Of a DNA stretch of 53,140 nt, positions 7,135 to 16,480 are shown one piece after another. Location of the stretch: NCBI GenBank assembly GCA_025352225.1, contig JANXTT010000034.1:1-53140 (forward strand). The letters are read 5' to 3'. The position numbers and the translations under genes were made by a program. The notes below the pieces were generated by a model that saw only the letters and a program-made list of their open reading frames with translations, was not told where the DNA came from and did not search any database. Origin of the DNA: Mucilaginibacter sp. GTDB lineage: Bacteria; Bacteroidota; Bacteroidia; Sphingobacteriales; Sphingobacteriaceae. The stretch's first letter is position 1, and the number at the start of each line of letters is the position of its first letter.

Positions 7135-8094
7135 ATGGCTATGAGTATCAAAAAAGTAAAATACGACCCTCAAAACGACCTGGGCTTTGGTAGTCAGGCT
7201 GTGGTTAAAAACCAACGTATGGTAAATCAGGATGGTTCCATTAACATCAAACGAAAGGGTTTGTCATTTTTTAATACTTCGGATAATTACCATAAGCTTA
7301 TTACAATGAGCTGGTCAAAGTTCTGGATTCTGGTATTATGCGGGTATCTTTTAGTCAACTTTCTTTTTGCAGGTATTTACCTGGAAATAGGTATTGAAAA
7401 TTTAGCAGGAGCACAGGGACATACCACATGGGAGCATTTTTTTGATGCTTTTTTCTTTTCGGCGCAAACTATATCCACAGTGGGTTATGGGCATATTTAC
7501 CCAACCGGGATACCAGCCAGCAGTGTATCTGCCATTGAATCAATGATTGGTTTATTGGCTTTTGCGCTTGCTACAGGTTTATTATACGGACGTTTTTCAA
7601 GGCCGTCCGCAAAAATTATCTATAGCAAAAATATGCTTGTTGCACCCTACCAGCAAACAGGCAAAGCGTTGATGTTTAGGTTAGCCAACCAGCGCCGTAA
7701 TATGTTGATAGACCTTGAAGTTGAATTAAATTTTTCGTTTAATGAAGATGTTGATGGTAAGCCGCTAAGAAGGTTTATACAGTTGGAGCTGGAGAGGAAA
7801 AGGGTTAGCCTGCTTACACTTAACTGGACAATTGTTCATCCGCTTGACGAAAGCAGCCCCCTTAATGATGTAACACACGAAGACCTTATAAAAGCAGATG
7901 CCAGTTTTTCTATACTGCTAAAAACTTTTGATGATACTTTTTCACAAACCATTCATTCCAGAACATCTTATCAATACGATGAAATAATTTGGGGAGCTAA
8001 ATTTAAACCAGCATTTCACCGTGATACAGATGGGCGTATTGTACTTGACCTGGGCAAGATTAGTGATTATGAAAAAATTGACTTATTGGTTTAA
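7135..8094 (+). CDS. inward-rectifier potassium channel (KirBac family)
   Basis: This inner-membrane K+ channel has 319 residues. A cytoplasmic slide-helix region precedes TM1 (about 62-84), then comes the pore helix, the filter TVGYG at 115-119 and TM2 (about 131-152). A C-terminal Kir immunoglobulin-like domain (FRLANQRRNMLIDLEVEL onward) forms the rest. That layout separates KirBac from plain two-TM channels. The ATG at 7135 has a second ATG two codons later at 7141. It is transcribed divergently from the trp operon, and its upstream region is shared with the trp promoter. Its stop lies 4 bp from the convergent pseudouridine synthase stop. Confidence 0.92.
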   Translation: MAMSIKKVKYDPQNDLGFGSQAVVKNQRMVNQDGSINIKRKGLSFFNTSDNYHKLITMSWSKFWILVLCGYLLVNFLFAGIYLEIGIENLAGAQGHTTWEHFFDAFFFSAQTISTVGYGHIYPTGIPASSVSAIESMIGLLAFALATGLLYGRFSRPSAKIIYSKNMLVAPYQQTGKALMFRLANQRRNMLIDLEVELNFSFNEDVDGKPLRRFIQLELERKRVSLLTLNWTIVHPLDESSPLNDVTHEDLIKADASFSILLKTFDDTFSQTIHSRTSYQYDEIIWGAKFKPAFHRDTDGRIVLDLGKISDYEKIDLLV

Positions 8095-8098
8095 CTTT

Positions 8099-8818
8099 CT
8101 AAGCATCAAATTTATCAAGTAATTTCAATAAGGTCTCAAAATCTTTAGGGTAAGGCGCATGTATGGTTACCGTAGTGTCCTCATCAACTTTAAATGTCAC
8201 TTCATAGGCATGCAGGGCAAAACGTTTCATAATAGGCAATTCCTCTTGCTCTTTACCTAAACGATAACCGCGTTTTATAGCCGATAGAAACACAGGCTTA
8301 CCTTTATAAAGTTCATCACCGGCAATTGATGCACGCTGCGTGGCCAGATGGATACGAATTTGATGCATACGGCCAGTTACAGGGCGGCACTCTACTAAGG
8401 TATAGTGTTTATAGTATTTTAAGGATTGAAAATGGGTTTCGGCTTTTTTACCTTCCTGGCGGCTAATAGTAACATTGCCTTTCCCTGCATTTAAAATAGG
8501 AAGGTCTATAGTAAGGTCTTCAAATACGTGGGTTCCGTCAATTATAGCGTGGTACACTTTTTTAACCCGGCGTTTTTCAAACTGAATAGAAACAAAACGG
8601 TAAGCTTCTGGATTTTTAGCGATAATCAGTGCACCGGAGGTTTCCTTATCCAAACGATGGCATACTTGGGCATCATCAGCGTAATTTTTTGCTAGACGCA
8701 GCATATTTATTTCCCCGCCTTCACGTTCGTCCAGCGAACTAATGAAAGGGGGTTTATTTACGACTATAATGTCAGCATTTTCAAATATGATCAGGTCCTC
8801 AAACTTCGGTATCTTCAT
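8099..8818 (-). CDS. RluA-family RNA pseudouridine synthase
   Basis: The enzyme isomerises uridine to pseudouridine in rRNA or tRNA. From the ATG at 8818 it has 239 residues. IVVNKPPF opens the fold, the catalytic motif CHRLDKETSGAL carries Asp57, and GRMHQIRIHLA and the C-terminal RFALHAYEVTF follow. No S4 domain is present at the N-terminus, so it resembles the RluA/TruC-like subgroup and not RluC/RluD. The target uridine cannot be told from sequence. The alternative TTG at 8827 adds only three residues. Confidence 0.9.
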   Translation of the reverse strand: MKIPKFEDLIIFENADIIVVNKPPFISSLDEREGGEINMLRLAKNYADDAQVCHRLDKETSGALIIAKNPEAYRFVSIQFEKRRVKKVYHAIIDGTHVFEDLTIDLPILNAGKGNVTISRQEGKKAETHFQSLKYYKHYTLVECRPVTGRMHQIRIHLATQRASIAGDELYKGKPVFLSAIKRGYRLGKEQEELPIMKRFALHAYEVTFKVDEDTTVTIHAPYPKDFETLLKLLDKFDA

Positions 8819-8946
8819 TGTCCGCAAATATCGCAGAAATGCCGGACTTTAGTAATATTGAATACCGAATATTAAATGCAGATCACGAAATTGGTAAATC
8901 AAAGTCCAGTTTGATACTTCCAATATTTGACGGCCGATTATAAGGA

Positions 8947-9636
8947 CTAGTGCAATTCAAATTTATACCCTACTCCTTTTACTGTAGAAACATAGGTTTC
9001 ACCAAGTTTTTCGCGTAGTTTACGAATGTGAACATCAATAGTACGGTTAGTTACCACTACAGAATCCTCCCAAATATTCTTCAGAATAATTTCCCTTGTA
9101 TATACTTTACCCGGTTTTGAGGCTAAAAGATATAGCAATTCAAATTCTTTTTTTGCTAAAACAACTTTATTACCTCCCTGAAATACCAAATAGGCTTCGC
9201 GGTCAATTACCAAATCACCAATTTCAAGCTTATTATCAGATGATTCTTCGGCAGGTGAATTCCGTCTTAATATAGCGTTAATACGGCTTACCAATGCACG
9301 TGGCTTTATGGGCTTGGCAATATAATCGTCAGCACCAACATTAAATCCTACTATTTCTGAGTATTCTTCACTCCTAGCAGTTAAAAACACCATAAATGTA
9401 TTTTTAAATTCGGGCATGGTGCGCATAACACGGCAAGCTTCAATGCCATCCATTTTAGGCATCATAATATCAAGTATAATCAAGTCGGGGAGTACTTTTT
9501 TAGCTTCTGTAACCGCTTCCTGACCATTACTAGCCGTGTAAACCTGGTAACCCTCTTTTTTCAGATTATATTCAATCAACTCCAAAATATCTGGTTCATC
9601 ATCAACAATCAGAATCTTTAGTTTTGAAACACTCAT
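8947..9636 (-). CDS. OmpR/PhoB-family response regulator
   Basis: A receiver domain (about 5-120) has the acidic pair Asp12-Asp13, phosphoacceptor Asp56 in LIILDIMMP, Thr in FLTARS and Lys in YIAKPIKPRAL. A winged-helix DNA-binding domain (about 135-229) contains ELLYLLASKPGKVYTREIIL and RTIDVHIRKLREKLG. The 229-residue length is standard. No histidine kinase is next to it on either side, so its partner must lie elsewhere. PhoB-like regulators of this form in the phylum are often annotated phoB or phoP, but phosphate control is not shown here. Confidence 0.92.
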   Translation of the reverse strand: MSVSKLKILIVDDEPDILELIEYNLKKEGYQVYTASNGQEAVTEAKKVLPDLIILDIMMPKMDGIEACRVMRTMPEFKNTFMVFLTARSEEYSEIVGFNVGADDYIAKPIKPRALVSRINAILRRNSPAEESSDNKLEIGDLVIDREAYLVFQGGNKVVLAKKEFELLYLLASKPGKVYTREIILKNIWEDSVVVTNRTIDVHIRKLREKLGETYVSTVKGVGYKFELH

Positions 9637-9714
9637 ATTTTTTTTTCAGTAAATGTATAAGCTTAATCACATCATTAAGTTAAGCCAATATTAACAAATT
9701 ATTAAAAATTACAT

Positions 9715-10872
9715 TTATTTAACCTTGTGTTGAGAATTACTGAACGTTTTGTTTAAAAAATCTTCAAGTTGGGTGCCAACAATATTTTTAGCAACTATAA
9801 TTCCCTGAGGATTAATAATAAAGTTAGAGGGTATGGCTTCAATTCTATAGATTTTTTCAACTGGGCCATCAAATTTTTTAAATTCAGAAGCGTGCCGCCA
9901 TGTTAACTTATCAGCTTCAATGGCTTTTAGCCAGGCCTGTCTGTCATCATCTAATGATATGCTTAATATATTTAAACCTTTATCTTTAAACTTTTTATAC
10001 ATTTTAACCACGTTCGGGTTTTCTTTTCTGCAAGGCTGGCACCATGATGCCCAAAAATCAATCATGATATATTTTCCATGATAATCAGATAATTTAACTG
10101 GTTTATCATCTATATCAATCAAGGTAAAATCAGGTGCTGTATGGCCTACAGATACTGGTTTAACCTCGGCAGCGTATGTTAAAAACCGATCAACAGCCAA
10201 GTTACCAGGAAATTTATATTTAATCACATCGGCATAAGCTACTAGTTGTTGTTCATATTTAAACCTGTCTAATGACTTTGCAGCAAAAAAACCAGCCAGC
10301 GACGCATTATTATCATTTACAAATTTCAATATTCTTTTAGACGATTCGCTTATATTTTTTTCATATTTTGGAAGATAATAGGCCAATAAAGCATCAGAAT
10401 CGGCTTTGTTTTTAGCGGATTTTATTTTGGCTCCGTAATCGTTAGTTATTTTCGTGGTTACCTCGGCATAAAAATTATTGATTTTATTGTACTCCCTGAT
10501 TTTTTCGGTGTCTTCCGAACCGTTAATTTGATATTTATTAGTAGAATCAGCATAATTTGTCTTAAATGTAATATCATCACCATTTTTGGCAATAATATCA
10601 AACATATAACCACCGATGAGTAATTTATACATTGCCGGATAACCGCCGGCATGTTTAAATAAAAAATGGTGCTGATCATTTAATACTGCCGAATCAATTA
10701 TGGGCATAGTGACTGTTTGTGAGCTATCTACTCCTAACAGGTAAGCTGTTTTTACATCCTTTTTAGGATTGTCGACATCACCATTGATAACAAAAGCATT
10801 CTTGTCTTTACAGGAAACAAAAACCGAAATAACAAACAACGCGATAAAATAAGCAAATTGTTTAATTTTCAT
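9715..10872 (-). CDS. TlpA/ResA-like thiol-disulfide lipoprotein with DUF4369-like N-domain
   Basis: A lipoprotein signal peptide ends at Cys21 (SVFVSC). The N-terminal region (about 25-240) resembles the DUF4369 domain of Bacteroidota thioredoxins, with FVINGDVDNP at its start. The C-terminal thioredoxin fold (about 243-385) has APDFTLIDIDDKPVKLSDYHGK and the active site FWASWCQPCRKENP (Cys278, Cys281), then the cis-Pro segment IEAIPSNFII. It is probably an envelope-anchored reductase or cytochrome c maturation-type protein; the substrate is unknown. It lies between gatB and the response regulator on the same strand, 19 bp after gatB. Confidence 0.9.
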   Translation of the reverse strand: MKIKQFAYFIALFVISVFVSCKDKNAFVINGDVDNPKKDVKTAYLLGVDSSQTVTMPIIDSAVLNDQHHFLFKHAGGYPAMYKLLIGGYMFDIIAKNGDDITFKTNYADSTNKYQINGSEDTEKIREYNKINNFYAEVTTKITNDYGAKIKSAKNKADSDALLAYYLPKYEKNISESSKRILKFVNDNNASLAGFFAAKSLDRFKYEQQLVAYADVIKYKFPGNLAVDRFLTYAAEVKPVSVGHTAPDFTLIDIDDKPVKLSDYHGKYIMIDFWASWCQPCRKENPNVVKMYKKFKDKGLNILSISLDDDRQAWLKAIEADKLTWRHASEFKKFDGPVEKIYRIEAIPSNFIINPQGIIVAKNIVGTQLEDFLNKTFSNSQHKVK

Positions 10873-10891
10873 TTTCTATAAATTTTAGTAA

Positions 10892-12364
10892 TTATTTTGA
10901 CGATTCTAAAACCTCCATCAACACCTGATTGGTTTTTTTAGGGTCTATTTTCCCCTTTGAAAGTTTCATTATCTCGCCCATAAACAAACCTAAAACGCCT
11001 TTTTTACCCTTATGGTATTCTAAAACTTTATCGGGATGCTTAGCCAGAGTTTCTTTTATATAGGCGGCAACATCGGTAGCGTCCTGATCTATTAAAAGAT
11101 TAAGCTCTTGAGCGAGTTGGCCAGGTGTTTTATCCGGATTGCTGATAAGAGCAGGGAAAATTTTATGTACAGCTATTGAATTACTTACCTTACCACTATC
11201 AACCAAAGCTATTAATGCGGCTAATTGTGATGGCTTTAAATTAAAATCCTTAATGTGCAGGTTATGTTCATTAAGGTATGATTTTATGGCTCCCATTATC
11301 CAGTTAGCCGCCGACTTATAATGATCCGTTAATCTAATTACATCTTCAAAATAATGTACAAGTTCTTTATCAGCTGTAATTACAGAAGAATCATAAGCTG
11401 ACAAGCCTAGTTCATCAATATATTTATGATACAATTCTTTTGGTAATGCTGGCATAACCGAACGTATGCTTTGAATATAGGCTTCAGTTACAATAACCGG
11501 GGGCAGATCAGGATCTGGAAAATACCGATAATCATTAGCCATTTCTTTTGAACGTAAAACCGAGGTATCGCCGGTATCGGCATCAAAATTTAAGGTATTT
11601 TGTTCAATAACGCCACCGGCCTCTATTACCTTTATTTGCCGTAAAAATTCATGTTCTATGGCGCGCTGCACATTGCGTATTGAATTCAAATTTTTAACCT
11701 CACATCGGTTACCTAATTTAGTTGCACCTTTTAATCTTACCGAAATATTAGCATCACAACGCATGCTGCCTTCTTCCATGTTACCATCGCATATATCAAG
11801 GTAACGTACCAGCTTTCTTATCTCAGTTAAATAATGATGCGCTTCTTCGGCACTATGAATATCAGGTTCCGAAACAATTTCGAGTAAGGGCACTCCAGCA
11901 CGGTTCAGATCGATTAATGATTGGGTATGATCCTGATCGTGCATGCTTTTGCCGGCATCCTCTTCCATATGAATATGATGGATAGCTATTTTTTTAGTCT
12001 CCCCACTTTTTAAGCGTACTTCTACATTCCCACCTATACAGATAGGCTCGGTATCCTGACTAATCTGGTAACCTTTGGGTAAATCAGCATAAAAATAATT
12101 TTTCCGCGCAAAATGATTATGCAGGTTAATGCGGCTTTCAACGGCTAATCCCAATTTAATGGCATACTCAATAGCCTTACTGTTAATACGTGGCAACGAA
12201 CCCGGGTGCCCTAAAGAAACCGGACTTACATGCGTATTAGGTTTTGCCCCAAAGGCAGAAGAATCAGAAGAGAAAGCTTTGCTGGCTGTTGATAGCTGTG
12301 CATGTACTTCTAAACCTACAACTAATTCGTATTTTTCAATGGTGGAAACTGCTGTATCTATCAT
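10892..12364 (-). CDS. gatB: Asp/Glu-tRNA amidotransferase subunit B
   Basis: GatB is the tRNA-binding and kinase subunit of the GatCAB complex that converts Glu-tRNA(Gln) or Asp-tRNA(Asn) to the amide form. It is full length at 490 residues: VGLEVHAQLST at 16-26, the catalytic cradle with HNHFARKNYFYADLPKGYQISQ (written here in part), VRCDANISVR-type segment MRCDANISVRLKG, then the YqeY-like tail domain (about 340-490) ending KGKIDPKKTNQVLMEVL. gatA and gatC are not adjacent. A -7 promoter match lies 42 bp upstream. Confidence 0.96.
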   Translation of the reverse strand: MIDTAVSTIEKYELVVGLEVHAQLSTASKAFSSDSSAFGAKPNTHVSPVSLGHPGSLPRINSKAIEYAIKLGLAVESRINLHNHFARKNYFYADLPKGYQISQDTEPICIGGNVEVRLKSGETKKIAIHHIHMEEDAGKSMHDQDHTQSLIDLNRAGVPLLEIVSEPDIHSAEEAHHYLTEIRKLVRYLDICDGNMEEGSMRCDANISVRLKGATKLGNRCEVKNLNSIRNVQRAIEHEFLRQIKVIEAGGVIEQNTLNFDADTGDTSVLRSKEMANDYRYFPDPDLPPVIVTEAYIQSIRSVMPALPKELYHKYIDELGLSAYDSSVITADKELVHYFEDVIRLTDHYKSAANWIMGAIKSYLNEHNLHIKDFNLKPSQLAALIALVDSGKVSNSIAVHKIFPALISNPDKTPGQLAQELNLLIDQDATDVAAYIKETLAKHPDKVLEYHKGKKGVLGLFMGEIMKLSKGKIDPKKTNQVLMEVLESSK

Positions 12365-12405
12365 TCTAAATTCTTTATCAGCCTCAAATTCTGGCTAACA
12401 GGCAT

Positions 12406-12413
12406 CAAATATA
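12406..12413 (-). promoter_or_regulatory. putative -7 element for gatB
   Basis: TATATTTG on the minus strand matches TAnnTTTG and lies 42 nt upstream of the gatB ATG. No convincing -33 TTG was found at the right spacing, so the call rests on one element. Confidence 0.4.
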
Positions 12414-12499
12414 AGGTAATTAGCGTCTATCCATAATACCTAAACATAATTCGGCATAAAAATTGAAATAACAATATAATATAAATAAAATTTATTAAG

Positions 12500-13069
12500 A
12501 TGAAAAAGAGTTTATTTGCCATTTGTATGGGCAGTTTAATGCTGATCTTAACCGCTTTTGAAGCAAAAGCTCAGTTAAGTGTTAATATAAATATAGGCAC
12601 CCAGCCTAATTGGGGGCCGGCAGGATACCAACGGGCTGATTACTACTACCTGCCCGATATTGAGAGTTATTATAACGTACCGGCACATCAGTTTATGTAT
12701 TTACACAATGGCCGCTGGATTACTACGTCAGTATTACCCCCACAATATAGCGGTTATGACCTGTATTCAGGTTATAAAGTAGTTGTAAACAGGCCAAGGC
12801 CGTATCTCGATTTTGACCAGGACAGAGTTCGATATGGAAAATATAAAGGTTGGAAAGAACGACAATATGTAATAGGTGATAGACGAGATTCGCGTGGTAT
12901 GCCTCCCGGCCAAGCAAAAAAATACTATAGAGAAAACGAAGGTAATAACAATAACAATGAGCATGGAAATAAACATGGTGAAAAGCATGGAGAAGGTGAA
13001 GGACATGATCATGGCAACGGAAACGGAAACGGCCATGGAAATGGCAATGGGCATGGGCATGATGATTAA
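12500..13069 (+). CDS. secreted protein with His/Gly/Asn-rich tail, function unknown
   Basis: A signal peptide (about 1-24, ending FEAKAQ) is followed by a Tyr/Pro-rich globular region (about 25-130) with ADYYYLPDIESYYNVP and WITTSVLPPQY. A basic stretch RRDSRGMPPGQAKKYYREN comes next, then a low-complexity tail (about 146-189) made of NNNNN, EHGNKHGEKHGEGEGHDH and repeated GNGNGHG. Similar small exported proteins are common in Sphingobacteriaceae, but no function is established to my knowledge. The tail has about ten His residues and might bind metal; this is inference. A clear terminator follows at 13086-13121. Codon repetition in the tail produces long open frames in other frames, which are not genes. 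Confidence 0.8.
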   Translation: MKKSLFAICMGSLMLILTAFEAKAQLSVNINIGTQPNWGPAGYQRADYYYLPDIESYYNVPAHQFMYLHNGRWITTSVLPPQYSGYDLYSGYKVVVNRPRPYLDFDQDRVRYGKYKGWKERQYVIGDRRDSRGMPPGQAKKYYRENEGNNNNNEHGNKHGEKHGEGEGHDHGNGNGNGHGNGNGHGHDD

Positions 13070-13085
13070 TATTAATTGCTAACTG

Positions 13086-13121
13086 AAAAGCCATTTCAAT
13101 AAAACTGAAATGGCTTTTTTT
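13086..13121 (+). terminator. bidirectional intrinsic terminator
   Basis: AAAAGCCATTTCA (13086-13098) pairs perfectly with TGAAATGGCTTTT (13106-13118), 13 bp with a 7-nt loop. A T-run follows on the plus strand and an A-run lies on the left. It separates the secreted protein gene from the convergent alaS and can serve both. Confidence 0.9.
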
Positions 13122-13143
13122 ATTCTTACTATTAAGCTCTTGA

Positions 13144-15810
13144 TTATGAAGCTAGTATATAGCTTTTTGCTTTATCTAAAACGCGTTGCAATCCACTAGC
13201 ATCCTTGCCACCGGCTGTAGCATAGAAAGGCTGGCCACCGCCGCCACCCTGAATTTCTTTAGCCAGTTCCCTGATAATATTGCCAGCATTAAGGCCTTTA
13301 TTTTTAACCAAACTTTCTTCTATCATTACTGTGATGTTGGGTTTACCATCAACCTCCGCAGTTAACACCAAAAAAAGGTTGGGTATGATATCTTTAAGGC
13401 CGTAAGCGAGGTTTTTAATAGCATCGGCATTGGGTAGGTCAACCCTTTCAGCAATAAAATTGATTCCGTTAATCAATTCAGCTTTGGCTGCTAACCCTGT
13501 TTTTAATCCTGATGCTTTGAGCAGAACAGCTTTTTCAAGCTCTTTTTTCATCCGCGCATTTTCGTCTAGCATAGCCTCAACGCTTTTTACAATACTGGCC
13601 GGATTTTTCAATAGTTCCTTAAGTTCCTTTATTACTTTACCCTGTTCCACCAAATAATCTTGTGCATAAACGTGGGTGATAGCCTCAATACGGCGAACTC
13701 CAGCCGCTACCGCGCTTTCGGACACAATTTTAAAATAACCTATTTCACCTGTGTTTTTTACATGTGTGCCCCCGCAGAGTTCCTTGCTAAAATTATCATC
13801 AAATGTTATTACACGAACAAGATGCCCATATTTTTCGCCGAAGAGGGCGGTTACACCATTTGCTATGGCATCGTCATAATATACGTTACGCTCCTCTTTT
13901 AAAGGAATGGCCTCGCGTATCTTACTGTTTACTATGGCTTCAATAGTCGATATTTCATCATCGGTAACTTTGCTGAAATGTGAAACATCAAAACGCAGAT
14001 ATTCTGGGTTAACCAGAGATCCTTTTTGGTTTACATGTTCGCCAAGTACCTGTTTCATCGCGGCGTGCATAAGGTGCGTTGCCGAGTGGTTGGCGTTTGT
14101 AAGCATCCGTTTAGCCTGATCAACATAGGCCTGGAACTTACGAGGCATGGGGTTAGGCAATTTACCCGGCATTTCTACCCCTTCTGGTGTAAAAGTAGGC
14201 TGCGGTTCAACAAAGTGGATGATAAGCCCATTCTCTTTTTTGGTGTCAGATACCGAGAGTACAAGTGGCCCGGTTTGTTCGTCGTACCACTCACTAACCA
14301 TATTGCCGGTATCACCTACTTGTCCGCCACTTTCGGCATAAAAAGGTGTCCGGTCTAAAACAACCTGATATTGTTCTTTACCCTGTGCTATTACCTTACG
14401 GTACTTAATAATTTCGCAATCTGTAATTAGTTCGTCGTATCCTACAAAATCGACACGGTCGCCTGGTTTAAATACAATCCAGTCACCGGTATCAACAGCT
14501 GTGGCAGCGCGCGAGCGAAGTTTTTGTTGTTGCAGTAACTGTTCATAACCCGCAATATCGACACTTAACCCTTTTTCACGAGCCATTAATTCTGTTAAAT
14601 CAATTGGAAAACCGTAAGTATCTGATAATTGGAAGGCAATTTCTGCACTTATATTACCATGTTGACCGAATAAGAAAATCCCTCTTTCCAAAGTTCTTAA
14701 AAACGCAACCTCCTCTTCTAAAATAACCTTTTGAACAAAATCTTTTTGAGTTTCCAATTCAGAAAATACATTTTTAAACTGCTCGGCCAATAAGGGCACT
14801 AATTGATTTAAAAAGGGTTCTTTAAAATTCAAATACTGATAACCATATCTAACAGCCCTACGTAAAATGCGACGTATTACATAACCAGCTTTATTGTTAG
14901 ATGGTAACTGCCCATCGGCAATGGCAAAACTAATGGCGCGGATATGGTCAGCCATTACACGCATAGCAACATCAGTCTTTACTTCCTTTCCATATGCAAT
15001 CCCGCTTTTTTCCGCAATAAATTGGATGATCGGCTGAAAAATATCGGTATCGTAATTAGATGATTTGCATTGTATCACGCGCACCAATCGTTCAAAACCC
15101 ATTCCGGTATCCACATGTTGCGCTGGTAATTGTTGCAAGCTCCCGTCTTTAACACGGTTAAACTGCATAAATACATTATTCCAAATCTCTATTACCTGAT
15201 CGTGGTCGGCATTTACTAAAGTTGCACCATTTATTTCTTTACGTTCAGCATCCGGCCGGCTATCATAATGTATTTCGGAACATGGGCCGCAGGGGCCGGT
15301 TTCGCCCATTTCCCAAAAGTTGTCTTTTTTATTTCCAGGTAAAATATGAGCCTCATTTACGTAAGTTTTCCAGAGGTCGTATGTTTCATTATCTTTAACT
15401 AAGCCTTCTTTTTCATCACCTTCAAAATAAGTTACATATAATCTATCCTTAGGTAGTTTGTATACTTCTGTTAATAGTTCCCAACTCCAGGCAATGGCAT
15501 CTTTTTTAAAATAATCGCCAAAGCTCCAGTTACCCAGCATTTCGAACATGGTATGGTGGTAGGTATCAATACCCACTTCCTCCAGATCGTTATGTTTACC
15601 CGAGACCCGCAGGCAGCGTTGTGTATCGGCAACCCGGGGATATTTAATCGCTTCTTCTCCTAAAAATATAGCTTTAAAAGGGTTCATTCCCGCGTTGATA
15701 AACATTAAGGTTGGGTCGTTTTTACCTACAATTGGTGCCGATGGAACTATTGTATGCCCCTTTGAAGCAAAAAAATCCAAAAAAGCCTGACGTATTTCTT
15801 GCGCTGTCAT
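13144..15810 (-). CDS. alaS: alanyl-tRNA synthetase
   Basis: AlaS charges tRNA(Ala). It is full length at 888 residues. The class II catalytic domain starts MTAQEIRQAFLDFFASKGH and includes NAGMNPFK and the TGPCGPCSEIHYD insertion. The editing domain has NANHSATHLMHAAMKQVLG with the HxxxH zinc site and the LCGGTHVKNTGEIGYFKI Cys/His site. The C-terminal DHHA1 region holds GGGGGQPFYATAGGKD. Transcription runs from a -7 match at 15828-15835. It ends at the shared terminator at 13086-13121. Confidence 0.97.
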   Translation of the reverse strand: MTAQEIRQAFLDFFASKGHTIVPSAPIVGKNDPTLMFINAGMNPFKAIFLGEEAIKYPRVADTQRCLRVSGKHNDLEEVGIDTYHHTMFEMLGNWSFGDYFKKDAIAWSWELLTEVYKLPKDRLYVTYFEGDEKEGLVKDNETYDLWKTYVNEAHILPGNKKDNFWEMGETGPCGPCSEIHYDSRPDAERKEINGATLVNADHDQVIEIWNNVFMQFNRVKDGSLQQLPAQHVDTGMGFERLVRVIQCKSSNYDTDIFQPIIQFIAEKSGIAYGKEVKTDVAMRVMADHIRAISFAIADGQLPSNNKAGYVIRRILRRAVRYGYQYLNFKEPFLNQLVPLLAEQFKNVFSELETQKDFVQKVILEEEVAFLRTLERGIFLFGQHGNISAEIAFQLSDTYGFPIDLTELMAREKGLSVDIAGYEQLLQQQKLRSRAATAVDTGDWIVFKPGDRVDFVGYDELITDCEIIKYRKVIAQGKEQYQVVLDRTPFYAESGGQVGDTGNMVSEWYDEQTGPLVLSVSDTKKENGLIIHFVEPQPTFTPEGVEMPGKLPNPMPRKFQAYVDQAKRMLTNANHSATHLMHAAMKQVLGEHVNQKGSLVNPEYLRFDVSHFSKVTDDEISTIEAIVNSKIREAIPLKEERNVYYDDAIANGVTALFGEKYGHLVRVITFDDNFSKELCGGTHVKNTGEIGYFKIVSESAVAAGVRRIEAITHVYAQDYLVEQGKVIKELKELLKNPASIVKSVEAMLDENARMKKELEKAVLLKASGLKTGLAAKAELINGINFIAERVDLPNADAIKNLAYGLKDIIPNLFLVLTAEVDGKPNITVMIEESLVKNKGLNAGNIIRELAKEIQGGGGGQPFYATAGGKDASGLQRVLDKAKSYILAS

Positions 15811-15827
15811 CCTAAAAAATTGAAGTG

Positions 15828-15835
15828 CAAAGATA
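15828..15835 (-). promoter_or_regulatory. putative -7 element for alaS
   Basis: TATCTTTG on the minus strand fits TAnnTTTG, 17 nt upstream of the alaS ATG. No good -33 partner is visible. The remaining stretch 15836-16005 contains short GCCGG/CCGGC repeats that could form a weak bulged hairpin near 15899-15921, but no gene. Confidence 0.45.
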
Positions 15836-16005
15836 GAGTTTTGAATGATTGGGGAAAGAAACGAAAACAGAAAACACGGTAGTCGGCAACATAGAAAAGC
15901 CGGTAGCGAAAATTACCCGGCATTTGCTCATCGGCTCGCTTGCAAATCAGCAAGAATGGAGCTAACTTTTTTATACTATAAACCTTAATTACATTAATAA
16001 TTGCT

Positions 16006-16380
16006 TTAATGCTTGTTTTTTTGCGGATCAGTTATTTTATATAGAGCCAAAACCTGATCTAATATATAACTTATTGTTTCTATTGGGATATCCTGCGCGG
16101 CATCAATCAGCATTATCTTCATACGGGAACGGTTTTCAACAATTAAAAGCGGATGATTTATTTTACTGCCTTCCACTATACCAATATATGGTTGATTTGA
16201 TTTTTTATGCACCCATAGGTAACAAAACATTTTGCCTTTATAGCAATAAAAAGGCATTTTGTATTTCCATGATTCTGTAATATCCGAATCATGGTTTAAA
16301 ATAAATTGACGCAGAAATGCTAAACAACTTTTTACCGGTTCGCCCTTTTGTGAAAAACAATTATCTATTTCCCTTAACAT
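16006..16380 (-). CDS. DUF1801 (YdhG-like) domain protein
   Basis: This 124-residue cytoplasmic protein has the small alpha/beta fold of DUF1801/YdhG proteins. The N-terminal helix is followed by ITESWKYKMPFYCYKGKMFCYLW (shown here as a motif, with the conserved Trp-Lys-Met-Pro-Phe signature), PYIGIVEG, then SRMKIMLIDAAQDIPIETI and a final helix. The family is related to the frataxin-like/iron-chaperone annotation of B. subtilis YdhG, but the function is unsettled. It stands alone on its strand between alaS and a divergent small gene. Confidence 0.75.
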   Translation of the reverse strand: MLREIDNCFSQKGEPVKSCLAFLRQFILNHDSDITESWKYKMPFYCYKGKMFCYLWVHKKSNQPYIGIVEGSKINHPLLIVENRSRMKIMLIDAAQDIPIETISYILDQVLALYKITDPQKNKH

Positions 16381-16480
16381 TAAATGATAACTTTTTTTTG
16401 TTATTAAAATAAAAACTTTAAATTGCGGTGCTCGTATATCTTAACAAGATTACGATTTTTTTAACCCTAATTGATGAACT

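Noticed and set aside
12723..13094. Long open frames opposite and within the His/Gly-rich protein gene
   Set aside because: They arise from the repetitive tail codons; their products are low-complexity Met/Ser or His/Phe strings with no start context.
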